NCBI RefSeq assembly: GCF_005221305.1
Contig: NZ_CP039887.1
Span: 1,054,001 to 1,118,000, forward strand
Source: Neisseria subflava
Lineage (GTDB): Bacteria > Pseudomonadota > Gammaproteobacteria > Burkholderiales > Neisseriaceae
DNA: 64,000 nt
Direction: 5' to 3'
Shown: positions 30,928 to 39,379 of the stretch, piece by piece
Layout: each line of letters opens with the position of its first letter
Numbering within the stretch: position 1 is the stretch's first letter
Translations under genes and position numbers: made by a program
Notes under the pieces: generated by a model
Seen by the model: only the letters and a program-made list of their open reading frames with translations
Databases searched by the model: none
What the model was told of the DNA's origin: nothing

Positions 30928-31254
30928 ATGATTCCTGGGGTATTTGTCAAAAGCGTGGGTAAGTGGTTTCACACCAACGATGAGAGCTGCACCCAATACA
31001 TCCTACTGCGCACCATGAAATAGTTGCCGGTGGGGTTACGCTGGAAAACGATGGAAAACGATTTCGTCCTCATGACCCGCGAGCTACTGGATGAGATGAC
31101 TACGCAGATGGTATTGGATGAGCAGGCCGACTTTGCCAACGCCGAACGCCATAAAGCCGCCATGTTAAAGGCCGAAAATCCGCTGGAATACGATTATTCG
31201 GACGGCTGGACAGCTAACTACGAGCAGCCCGCCGCCGAGCTGGAGGAGGCGTAA
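30928..31254 (+). pseudogene. Unrecognised phage gene with an in-frame stop
   Basis: A frame from ATG 30928 (M-I-P-G-V-F-V-K-S-V-G-K-W-F-H) runs to a TAG at 31021-31023. It then continues in the same frame through M-T-R-E-L-L-D-E-M-T-T-Q-M-V-L and an acidic C-terminus to 31254. The whole reads as one protein of about 108 codons cut by a single nonsense codon. It ends two bases before the next plus-strand gene. The family is not recognised; it is presumably a tail- or lysis-region gene of a second phage type. Confidence 0.55.
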
Positions 31255-31256
31255 TC

Positions 31257-31733
31257 ATGAAACCACGATACTACCTAGCTCTCTATAAAGGCCATCGGGG
31301 CGGCTCCGGCTGGCGCGTATGGTGTGCTCGAGCCACCGACTGGCTGACCCGCATTCTCACTCGTGGCCAATACAGCCACGCCGAGATTGCCTACGGCCCA
31401 GTCGAAGGCGGCGGGTACGACTGTATTTCATCTTCCGTGCGCGACGGCGGCGTGCGCGCCAAAACGATGCTGCTGCCCGCTGATAAGTGGGATCTAATCC
31501 CGCTGCCCGACAGCATCAATGAGCACGGCCAGCTCGACCGCCTATACCGCAATACCGTCAGCTAGCCCTACGACTGGTTCGGTGCCGTCGGCGTGGTATT
31601 CAAAACCCGCCAACGCGGCGACAAGTGGTTTTGCTCCGAGTGGTACGCCGCCGCATTGGGGCTGCCCAACTGCTGGCGCTGGTCGCCCAATGATCTTGCC
31701 GCCATCGTGTCCGTCCTAAAAAGGCAGGCATGA
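31257..31733 (+). pseudogene. NlpC/P60-like phage hydrolase with an in-frame stop
   Basis: The frame starts M-K-P-R-Y-Y-L-A-L-Y-K-G. It has the histidine block Y-S-H-A-E-I-A-Y near residue 40, reaches a TAG at 31563-31565, then resumes P-Y-D-W-F-G-A-V-G-V-V-F with the cysteine block K-W-F-C-S-E-W-Y-A-A. His and Cys in this order and spacing fit a papain-like NlpC/P60-type fold found in Mu-like Neisseria prophages. The total would be 158 residues. The stop falls between the two catalytic residues, so the product is presumably inactive. Confidence 0.65.
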
Positions 31734-31967
31734 AAAATCTCGCCACGCAGGCGGGGAATAAGAAAGATGAGACGGCGACGCGGCAGGTGCGGGAACACCC
31801 GCAGCGAACTGCCCGCCTATCTCGACCTCGTGGCCGAACTGCACCTGCCCGGCTGGGAGTGTTTTGCAGACAGCCAAACCTTTACTGTGAGCAGCACCAT
31901 CAACCGCAATTCGAGCTACGACGACCACCTGATTTATAAGTTCTATCGACAAGCGGCAAAGCAGTAG
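31730..31967 (+). other. Short overlapping open frames at the right end of the prophage
   Basis: An ATG at 31730 overlaps the previous stop (ATGA) and opens a 69-codon frame whose second half looks unlike protein. The frame starting at 31767 instead reads S-E-L-P-A-Y-L-D-L-V-A-E-L-H-L-P-G-W-E, which is protein-like. A frameshift near 31790 joining the two is possible. The second frame runs into the haemagglutinin-like fragment at about 31942, where its homology must end. No family is recognised. Confidence 0.4.
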
Positions 31968-32868
31968 AAAACAAACAGGTCAACGAGTATTCCATTAAAG
32001 GCTACTCTGGCACCGAAACCAATAAAGAAAACGGCAGCGTGACTGCCAAAGCCGGTATCAAATTCATCGATACACCAAAGACGGTTCAAACGTTGATGTG
32101 AATGCCAACCTGAACGTCAACTACGCTGATGAAAACAAAAAAGAATCTACCGCCGTTAAAGGCGATATGAATGCGACCAATGTTGTCATCAACGCCAAAG
32201 ACTCTGCTGAAATCGCATCCAACATTACTGCCAACAACAACGTCAACATTACCGCAGGCAACGGTGTAACCTTCACCGAGTCAGCCAATACTGCCTCCAA
32301 CCAAGGTACAGCCGTTAATGTCGGTATCGGCGCTGGTGCGACAATCAATGTTGAAACCGGTGTTGCCGTTCCTCACGTCAATGGCTCTATCGGCGTCAAC
32401 AAAACCGATAACGCTTCTTCTACCGCCACAGGCGCGAATATAGCGGTCGGCAATGACATTAAAATCAATGCCAACAACGGCGACGTCAACCTGCACGGTA
32501 CCAACCTGGTATCCAACAACTCCGTTGAAGTAGAAGGCAACAAAGTCAATACTTTCGGCGCGATCAGCAGCGTTAACGAAAAAAATCTGACCGTCAATGT
32601 CAACGGCAGCTACGCTTCAGGCAAACCTGACGGCGGCATCAACGCCAAAGGTAAAAACGAAGCCAACGTAACCAATACGGCAAACACCATCCAAAGCGAC
32701 AATGTCGTTATCACTACCGGCTCTCCAACCGGTTTGAGCGTCAACAATACGACCATCAACGGTAATAATGTTGCATACTACTATGACGACAGTAAAGCTC
32801 CTGCGACGAACCGTTATACCTACCGTCCTCGCCAACCAAACTACGCCAAACGCCGTTTGCGCTACTAA
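31943..32868 (+). pseudogene. C-terminal fragment of a large haemagglutinin/exoprotein, frameshifted
   Basis: From about 31943 the frame reads S-T-S-G-K-A-V-E-N-K-Q-V-N-E-Y-S-I-K-G-Y to A-G-I-K-F-I-D-T near 32074. It then shifts frame into K-D-G-S-N-V-D-V-N-A-N-L-N-V-N-Y and continues to 32868 as an Asn/Ala/Val/Thr-rich repeat protein, ending in a basic-aromatic tail (R-Y-T-Y-R-P-R-Q-P-N-Y). The composition is that of beta-helical filamentous-haemagglutinin-type secreted exoproteins. There is no secretion domain or signal peptide, so only the distal end survives, fused to the prophage edge. An AT-type DUS pair follows. Confidence 0.7.
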
Positions 32869-32904
32869 GATGCGCTATTGAAGTCATTTAATAGCCATTA
32901 AGAC

Positions 32905-32945
32905 ATGCCGTCTGAAAACAGAAAGTTTTCAGACGGCATTTTTAT
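32905..32945. terminator. AT-type DUS inverted-pair terminator
   Basis: ATGCCGTCTGAAAAC pairs with its complement ending GGCAT, followed by five Ts. Both arms carry the AT-DUS dialect (ATGCCGTCTGAA), whereas nearly all other pairs in the window are AG-DUS. Confidence 0.85.
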
Positions 32946-33012
32946 CATCAATGCAAAACAACACACTATCTCTGTTATGATAATGCCTCGCTAATATTAT
33001 TCCGTTCCAACC

Positions 33013-36000
33013 ATGTCTTCCGCCCTTCCTTTTGACGCGCTCACACTTTCCATCAACGGCACCAACCTCATCGAAGCTTCTGCCGGTACGGGTAAAACCT
33101 ACGGCATTGCCGCGCTCTTTACCCGACTGATTGTTTTAGAAAAAAAAGACATCGAGAAAATTCTGGTCGTTACCTTTACCAAGGCGGCGACGGCAGAACT
33201 GAAAACCCGTTTGCGCGCGCGTTTGGACGAAGTATTGCAGGTTTTGAACGAAATCCAAACTTTGGGCGGCAAGCCGGAACATATTTCAGACGGCCTGAAC
33301 AAATATTACGAAAAAGAGAAAAAATCCCCCGATGACTTTCTCAATCGCTTGATTCCTTTGGCTTTAGGTGAGCAAGACGGACAGGAAAGCTGCCATCGCC
33401 TGATTCTCCGCCTCAAAGCCACGCTGAGCCAGTTTGACAACGCCTCGATTTACACTATCCACGGCTTCTGTCAGCGCGTTTTGCGCGATTATGCGTTTTT
33501 GTGCGGCGCGCCTTTGGATGTCGAGCTGTCGGACGACTCGCGCGAGAGGCTGCTGATTCCTGCGCAGGACTTTTGGCGGCAGAAAGTGGCAACCGATACC
33601 ACATTGGCACAATTGGTTTTTGACCGGAAATGCACGCCTGAAGAAATGCTTGCCGAAATCAAAAGCTACACCGGCCGCCCCTATCTGAAATTCAGACGGC
33701 CTGAAGGCAGTTTGAAAGAAGCCCAAGCCAACCTTCAAGAAACATGGCAAAAAGTTTGCGGTCAGTTGGAAGACTTGGAAAAAGTGTTTTGGACAATCTT
33801 GCCCAAACTTAATGGCCAGACCTACAAAAGAAATACCTTTGAAAATGTTTTTATCGATTTAAAAACAAACGCCGAATCCAGTCATCTGCCCCGCCTGAGC
33901 AAACAAACGCTAGGGAAATTAAGCCTCTTCAGTATCGACACGCTCAACAGCAAACTGAAAAAAGAATATAAAGCCGATGCCGATGCGCCGGAAATTATCC
34001 AGCTGCAAGCCTTGGCCAATCTCGGTCGTGATTTGCAAGCAATGGAAAGCGCGGAAGAAGCGGTCTTCATCTGCCTGCAACTCGATCTCCTTTCCTACAT
34101 CAACCAATCTATTGCCGAACAAAAAAAATCACGCCGCGAGCGCGTGTTTGACGATTTGCTGCTGGATGTCCATCAGGCATTGACCATCCATGAACACGGC
34201 AACGCATTGGCAAAAGTGGCGACGGCAAACTGGGAAATCGCGCTGATTGACGAATTCCAAGATACCGACCCGCTGCAATATGAAATTTTCCGCCAAATTT
34301 TTATCGAACAAGGCTGCCCGCTGTTTCTCGTTGGCGACCCCAAACAGGCGATTTACAGCTTTCGCGGTGCGGACATTTACGCCTATCTGCAAGCCGCGCA
34401 AGATGCGGACAGGCATTACACCCTCGCCGTCAACTACCGCAGCCATGCCAAGCTGATCAACGGCATCAGCGCCTTGTTCAAACAAAAAAAACATCCATTC
34501 GTATTGGAAAACATCGATTACAGCGATGTCTCCGCCAGCCGTGCCAAAAGCCGGCTGTCGCCACACCGCCCCGCCATCCAAGTGCGCTGGCTCAATACGG
34601 ACGACCAAACCGGCAAAGAAATTTTGCGCGGCCGTGCCGCCGAATATTGCGCCGATGAAATTGCCTTTGCGCTCAATGAAGCAGCCGAAGGCCGTCTGAA
34701 CTTCAAAGGCCGTGCATTGGAATCCGGCGATATTGCCGTCTTGGTACGCACCAACAACGAAGCGGCGATGATTGCCGGTAAACTGAAACAGCGCCGTATC
34801 CAAAGCGTGTTGCTGTCGCGCCAGTCCGTTTTCGATTCCGCCGAGGCAGACTCGCTGTCCGCGCTGATCGGCTTTTGGCTCAACCCAAGGCAAACCGACT
34901 GGCTGCGCTTTGTCTTAACTGGCGTTTTATTCGGCTATACCGCCAAAGAGATTTACGAACTCAACCACAACGAACACCAGCTACTGAAATGGCTGGAATC
35001 GTCTGCCGAAGCCATGGAAAAATGGCGTAAAGGCGGCATTTTTGCCGCCGTGCAGCAGTTTGCCGCCCTACATGACATCGAAACACGCCTGCTCAAAGGC
35101 GGCAACGAACGCAGCCTGACCAACTACTACCAAATTCTGGAGCTTTTGGCCGAAGAAGACAGCCAAAGCCGCAACCCTGCCGCCCTGCATAAATGGCTGA
35201 ACGAACAAATCGGCCGTGCGCGCGGCGGCCATTTCCCGTCAGACGCGCAAACCATCCGTCTTGAAAGCGACGAAAAACTGGTCAAAATCGTTACCATACA
35301 CGCGTCGAAAGGTTTGCAATATCCTTTGGTGTACTGCCCCTTTGCATGGGATACCAAAGACAATTCCAAAGAAAACTGGAAAATCCTGCATACAGAAAAC
35401 CACGAAACCGAGCTGCTGGCAACATCGCAAACCTCGGAAGCAGAACTAAGCCACCTTGCCGACGAAAAGACGGCAGAAGATTTGCGCCTGCTCTATGTCG
35501 CCCTTACCCGCGCCGAAGAACAGCTCAACATCTACGCCGCCGCCAACAAAAACTGTACGCCAAACAATCCTTTTGCCTATCTGCTCGAAGGTTTGCCGGA
35601 TGCCGGCCGCGAAAGCGTCAGTCAAAGCTATAAAAGCGCGACAGATGTTGTGGAAATGCTCAAAACCAACTGGCAGCGCTTTATCAAAAACGCGCCTGAA
35701 AATACGGAGTTTGCCTTCACGGAAGAAGCCCCGCCGGAAACCGTCTACCAATACAGCCGCCAGCAAGACCAAGCTTTTGGCGCACATAGCATCAAACGCC
35801 GCGATTTTGACTTTATCCGCCACACCAGCTTTACCGGTTTGAGCAGACACACCAAGTCAACCGACGAACAACACGAGCCTTTGCAACCTGCCATCGACCC
35901 GGCAGAAAGCGCAGACCGTGCCATGCCGTCTGAAAACCTGCCGTCCCCGCTTTCAGACGGCCTCGATATCCATCATTTCCCCCGCGGCACCAATGCCGGC

Positions 36001-36669
36001 GTATGTTTGCATGAAATGTTGGAAAAACTCGACTTCGCCGCCTCTGCCGAGAGCCAATCCGAAATGATTGCCGAAGTTTTGCAACGCCACAGCTTTGAAG
36101 ACAAATGGCTGCCGACGGTAAGCGCCATGCTCGACACCTGCCGCCTGACGCCTTTAATCGGCGAGAGCCTGTCGCAGATTCCGCCAACCCGACGCCTGCC
36201 CGAAATGGGGTTCACCCTGTACATGGACGATTTCAAACTGGACGACTTGCGCCATTGGTTTGCCTCAAGCGAAGCAAACCTGCCGCCCGAATGCGTCCAA
36301 GCCGCGCAACTGCTTGATTTCCATGATTTGCAAGGCTATTTAAACGGCTTTATCGATATGGTTTGCCAAGATTCAGACGGCAATGTCGTTTTAATCGACT
36401 ACAAATCCAACCATTTGGGCAACGATGCAAGCGCCTACACGCAACAGGCGATGAACGAAGCCGTGGCGCATCATCACTACTACCTGCAAGCCCTGATCTA
36501 CGCCGTTGCCATTGCGCGCTACTACGCCCTGCGCGGCAAGCCGTTGACCAAAATCGCCATCCGCTACCTCTTCCTACGCGGCATGGACGGCTCGGAACGA
36601 GGCATTTGGAAATGGGACATCGATACCGCCCTGCTTTCCACTTTTGTTGAACGAAAAACAAATTCTTGA
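33013..36669 (+). CDS. recB: Exodeoxyribonuclease V subunit beta (RecB)
   Basis: The 1218-residue UvrD-type helicase-nuclease is part of RecBCD, which processes double-strand breaks for recombination. Walker A is E-A-S-A-G-T-G-K-T at about residue 22. Helicase motif II is I-D-E-F-Q-D-T-D near 413, a later motif reads T-I-H-A-S-K-G-L-Q near 763, and the C-terminal nuclease has L-I-D-Y-K-S-N near 1127. recC and recD are not adjacent. The coding sequence holds six DUS cores (33285, 33691, 34691, 35925, 35952 and 36372). Two of them form an inverted pair in the helicase-nuclease linker. Confidence 0.95.
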   Translation: MSSALPFDALTLSINGTNLIEASAGTGKTYGIAALFTRLIVLEKKDIEKILVVTFTKAATAELKTRLRARLDEVLQVLNEIQTLGGKPEHISDGLNKYYEKEKKSPDDFLNRLIPLALGEQDGQESCHRLILRLKATLSQFDNASIYTIHGFCQRVLRDYAFLCGAPLDVELSDDSRERLLIPAQDFWRQKVATDTTLAQLVFDRKCTPEEMLAEIKSYTGRPYLKFRRPEGSLKEAQANLQETWQKVCGQLEDLEKVFWTILPKLNGQTYKRNTFENVFIDLKTNAESSHLPRLSKQTLGKLSLFSIDTLNSKLKKEYKADADAPEIIQLQALANLGRDLQAMESAEEAVFICLQLDLLSYINQSIAEQKKSRRERVFDDLLLDVHQALTIHEHGNALAKVATANWEIALIDEFQDTDPLQYEIFRQIFIEQGCPLFLVGDPKQAIYSFRGADIYAYLQAAQDADRHYTLAVNYRSHAKLINGISALFKQKKHPFVLENIDYSDVSASRAKSRLSPHRPAIQVRWLNTDDQTGKEILRGRAAEYCADEIAFALNEAAEGRLNFKGRALESGDIAVLVRTNNEAAMIAGKLKQRRIQSVLLSRQSVFDSAEADSLSALIGFWLNPRQTDWLRFVLTGVLFGYTAKEIYELNHNEHQLLKWLESSAEAMEKWRKGGIFAAVQQFAALHDIETRLLKGGNERSLTNYYQILELLAEEDSQSRNPAALHKWLNEQIGRARGGHFPSDAQTIRLESDEKLVKIVTIHASKGLQYPLVYCPFAWDTKDNSKENWKILHTENHETELLATSQTSEAELSHLADEKTAEDLRLLYVALTRAEEQLNIYAAANKNCTPNNPFAYLLEGLPDAGRESVSQSYKSATDVVEMLKTNWQRFIKNAPENTEFAFTEEAPPETVYQYSRQQDQAFGAHSIKRRDFDFIRHTSFTGLSRHTKSTDEQHEPLQPAIDPAESADRAMPSENLPSPLSDGLDIHHFPRGTNAGVCLHEMLEKLDFAASAESQSEMIAEVLQRHSFEDKWLPTVSAMLDTCRLTPLIGESLSQIPPTRRLPEMGFTLYMDDFKLDDLRHWFASSEANLPPECVQAAQLLDFHDLQGYLNGFIDMVCQDSDGNVVLIDYKSNHLGNDASAYTQQAMNEAVAHHHYYLQALIYAVAIARYYALRGKPLTKIAIRYLFLRGMDGSERGIWKWDIDTALLSTFVERKTNS

Positions 36670-36691
36670 TAAATCATTTTGTTAAACCGTC

Positions 36692-36728
36692 AAAAAGGCC
36701 GTCTGAAACGTTTTCAGACGGCCTGTTT
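36692..36728. terminator. DUS inverted-pair terminator
   Basis: AAAAAGGCCGTCTGAAAC with its complement and T run, directly after recB. Confidence 0.85.
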
Positions 36729-36806
36729 AAACGGCTGCCGATATGGTTATGGAACAATATTGTCCTGAGCCCTATCTTCAAACGGAAAGAATGCTTTTCT
36801 ATTTCT

Positions 36807-37865
36807 TTATAACCAAAGCGTCTGCTGCTGGTTTTTCGGCAGTAAATGACTCACACCGATACCGATCAGGCGGAAGGCGTCTTCGCGTTGCGGCGGTATG
36901 CGTTGCAACAAAGTATGCGCCGCCTGAAGCAGTGAAGCGTTGTCGGGCAGGACGGAAGAATACGTCAGCGAACGCGTAATAATGCGGAAATCGTGGGTTT
37001 TGAGTTTGAGGGTAACGCCTTTGGCTTCGACGTTTTTGCGTTCGATTTGCCGCCAGAGATCTTCGGCAAGGTGCGGCAAATGGCTCGAAGCCTGCGCCAA
37101 AGACAAATCTTCGGGCAAGGTGATTTCGGTTGAGATTTGCAGGCGTTCGCGTTCGGCTTTGACCGGCCGCTCGTCGATACCGCGTGCCAAATCGTAAAGG
37201 CGGTAGCCGTAACGGCCGAAATGGTTTAAAAGTTCGCCGCGCTCAAAACGGCGCAAATCGCCGGCAGTCTGCATACCGAGGGCGTTCATCTTTTTCAGCG
37301 TGACTTTGCCGACACCGGGAATCTTACCCAACGGCAGGCTCTCCAAAAACACCATGATTTTTTGCGGCGGCAGCACAAACTGCCCGTTCGGCTTGCGCCA
37401 GTCGGAAGCGATTTTTGCCAAAAACTTATTGGGTGCGATGCCTGCGGAGGCTGTCAAACCGGTTTCTTCAAAAATTTCGGCACGAATGCGTTTGGCTACC
37501 TCGCTGGCGTACGGGATATTTTCAAAATTCCGGGTAACATCCAAATAAGCCTCATCCAAAGACAAAGGCTCGATCAAATCGGTATAACGCCGAAACACGG
37601 CATGAATCTGCGCCGAAACTTGACGGTACAAATCAAAATGCGGCGGCACAAACACCGCCTGCGGACACAGCCTTTTCGCCGTCGCCACCGACATAGCCGA
37701 GTGCAAACCGAATTTGCGTGCTTCATAAGACGCGGCACAAATGACCGACCGCGTACCGTCCCACGCCACAACGACGGGCAGCCCTTTCAGGTGCGGCTGC
37801 TCGCGCAGTTCTACCGAAGCGTAGAATGCGTCCATATCGATATGGATGATTTTGCGTTGGGACAT
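36807..37865 (-). CDS. dinB: DNA polymerase IV
   Basis: This 352-residue Y-family translesion polymerase has H-I-D-M-D-A-F-Y-A-S-V-E (catalytic Asp8 and the steric-gate region) and S-L-D-E-A-Y-L-D near residue 102. A helix-hairpin-helix lies near 180, and the C-terminal little-finger domain ends Q-Q-Q-T-L-W-L, a beta-clamp-binding type tail. It is transcribed alone. No LexA-like box could be recognised upstream; Neisseria lack a classical SOS response. Confidence 0.95.
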   Translation of the reverse strand: MSQRKIIHIDMDAFYASVELREQPHLKGLPVVVAWDGTRSVICAASYEARKFGLHSAMSVATAKRLCPQAVFVPPHFDLYRQVSAQIHAVFRRYTDLIEPLSLDEAYLDVTRNFENIPYASEVAKRIRAEIFEETGLTASAGIAPNKFLAKIASDWRKPNGQFVLPPQKIMVFLESLPLGKIPGVGKVTLKKMNALGMQTAGDLRRFERGELLNHFGRYGYRLYDLARGIDERPVKAERERLQISTEITLPEDLSLAQASSHLPHLAEDLWRQIERKNVEAKGVTLKLKTHDFRIITRSLTYSSVLPDNASLLQAAHTLLQRIPPQREDAFRLIGIGVSHLLPKNQQQTLWL

Positions 37866-37898
37866 GGGAAAAGATGGATAAGAAAAAGGCTTATTGTA

Positions 37899-37932
37899 AC
37901 AAAAGGCCGTCTGAAGTTTCAGACGGCCTCTA
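37899..37932. terminator. DUS inverted-pair hairpin
   Basis: AAAAGGCCGTCTGAA and its complement with a one- to two-base loop, between the dinB start and the sulfate-binding protein stop. It can end the latter's transcript, read leftwards. Confidence 0.7.
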
Positions 37933-37942
37933 TGTTTAAGCC

Positions 37943-38998
37943 TTATTTTTTACTGGAAAGCTGGTCAAATAATCCGCCGTCGGCAAAGAATTTTTTCATA
38001 ATTTCTTCCCACGATCCAAATTTCTCATTCGGATTAAACGTCTCAATTTCAGGGAAATCGGCTTTGTGTTTCGCCAATACTTCGGCATTGCGCGGACGCA
38101 GGTAAAGATTGGCGGCCAACTCTTGGGCCGGTTCGCTCCAGAGGTTTTGCAGATAGGCTTCGGCAGCGGCGCGTGTGCCTTTCTTATCGACTACGCTGTC
38201 CACGACGGCAACCGGCGCTTCGGAAAGAATGGTGTAGCTTGGATAAACGATTTCAAACTGGTCTTGGGTCAGCTTTTTGCTGACGTAGTTGGCCTCATTT
38301 TCAAAGGTAACCAAGACATCGCCGATATTGCGCTGGCTGAAGGTCGTTGTCGCCGCACGGCCGCCGTTTTCAAACACCAGCGTGTTTTTCAGCAATGCGG
38401 CCACAAAATCTTTGGTTTTGCCTTCATCGCCGTTATTTACTTTCAAACCATAACCGTACGCACCCAAAAAGGCGTAGCGGCCGTTGCCGGTGGTTTTCGG
38501 GTTGGCCAAAACGATTTGCACGCCGTCTTTGGCCAAATCGCCCCAGTCTTGGATGTGTTTCGGATTGCCTTTGCGCACCAAGAAAACGACGTTGCTGGTA
38601 TAAGGTACGGCATTATCCGGCAGGCGCGTGTTCCAATCTGCTTTGACCAAACCTTTTTTCACCAAAAGCTCGATATCGGAAGTCTGGTTCATGGTCACCA
38701 CATCGGCAGCCAAACCATTGGCGACAGCCAAAGCCTGCTTGCTGGAGCCGCCGTGCGACTGTTGGACTTCAACCGTCTGTCCGCCGTTTTTTGCAGCAAA
38801 CTCTTTGACAAATAAAGGATTGTATTCTTTATAAAAATCGCGGGCGACATCGTAGGAGACATTCAGCAATTTGACTTCGCCCCCCTTACCTCCGGCAGCT
38901 TGAGAGGCATTATCGGCGGATTGTTCGGTTTTTGGCGAGCACGCGCTCAAAGCCAGCGCGGCGGTCAAAGCGGCAAAAGAAAGCGTACGGATATTCAT
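37943..38998 (-). CDS. Sulfate/thiosulfate ABC transporter substrate-binding lipoprotein
   Basis: The 351-residue protein has a lipoprotein signal (A-L-S-A-C, Cys20) followed by a low-complexity linker. It then has the Sbp/CysP start L-L-N-V-S-Y-D-V-A-R-D-F-Y with Q-S-H-G-G-S-S-K-Q, and later N-P-K-T-T-G-N-G-R-Y. These surround the sulfate-binding site of the family. Sbp and CysP homologues deliver sulfate or thiosulfate to the CysTWA importer. No permease or ATPase gene is next to it, so the transporter partners must lie elsewhere. A lipid anchor replaces the free periplasmic form of E. coli. Confidence 0.92.
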   Translation of the reverse strand: MNIRTLSFAALTAALALSACSPKTEQSADNASQAAGGKGGEVKLLNVSYDVARDFYKEYNPLFVKEFAAKNGGQTVEVQQSHGGSSKQALAVANGLAADVVTMNQTSDIELLVKKGLVKADWNTRLPDNAVPYTSNVVFLVRKGNPKHIQDWGDLAKDGVQIVLANPKTTGNGRYAFLGAYGYGLKVNNGDEGKTKDFVAALLKNTLVFENGGRAATTTFSQRNIGDVLVTFENEANYVSKKLTQDQFEIVYPSYTILSEAPVAVVDSVVDKKGTRAAAEAYLQNLWSEPAQELAANLYLRPRNAEVLAKHKADFPEIETFNPNEKFGSWEEIMKKFFADGGLFDQLSSKK

Positions 38999-39379
38999 GG
39001 TCGGCTCCTGTTAAAAATATGGGAGAACTTTATCGGAATTGGATGCAAACTGGAAATAATGTTTGCTTTCGCGTTTATCAGTTTTGGTTATATACAATCC
39101 GGGCGGAAATCGGGAAAAAATGCCCACTCAAATACACATTACAATAAATTTCATATACATCAATCAGATAAAGATTAAAGCAGCTATTTATACAGGATAA
39201 ACATACGTTGCAAACAGCATTACCCAATACGTCAGGCCGTCTGAAAATCCAATATAAATAATTATTTATAATTAAAAAATATAATTCTTTTTATTTACAA
39301 AAAATGCAAATAAGAGTAATGTTTCTACTCGCCAAAATACAAGGCCTTTCATTCAACAACAAAATGGAGTGTAGAAATT
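38999..39379. promoter_or_regulatory. 381-base divergent intergenic region with an 18-bp palindrome
   Basis: This AT-rich region separates the sulfate-binding gene from the DUF4198 gene. It holds one AG-DUS (about 39234-39245) and, at 39253-39270, the perfect 18-bp palindrome TATAAATAATTATTTATA, 110 bases before the DUF4198 ATG. The composition resembles Fur-type sites, but the match to a Fur or Zur consensus is not exact. The promoters themselves could not be placed with confidence. Confidence 0.45.

Larger units (their letters stand above)
25037..31945. mobile_element. Decayed prophage (mosaic remnant)
   Basis: Between the peroxidase gene and a haemagglutinin fragment lie a phage replication-type gene, an S24 repressor with a divergent Cro-like gene, a terminase large subunit, a truncated portal, an NlpC-like hydrolase with an in-frame stop, and other unrecognised short genes. 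Integrase, capsid, tail and holin genes are missing. Internal joints are visible near 28950 (portal homology stops) and near 30930-30945 (start of the terminase against an opposite-strand gene). Apart from one degraded pair at 25908-25934 the segment lacks DUS, unlike the flanking chromosome. Borders are approximate and no att sites were identified. Confidence 0.85.
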
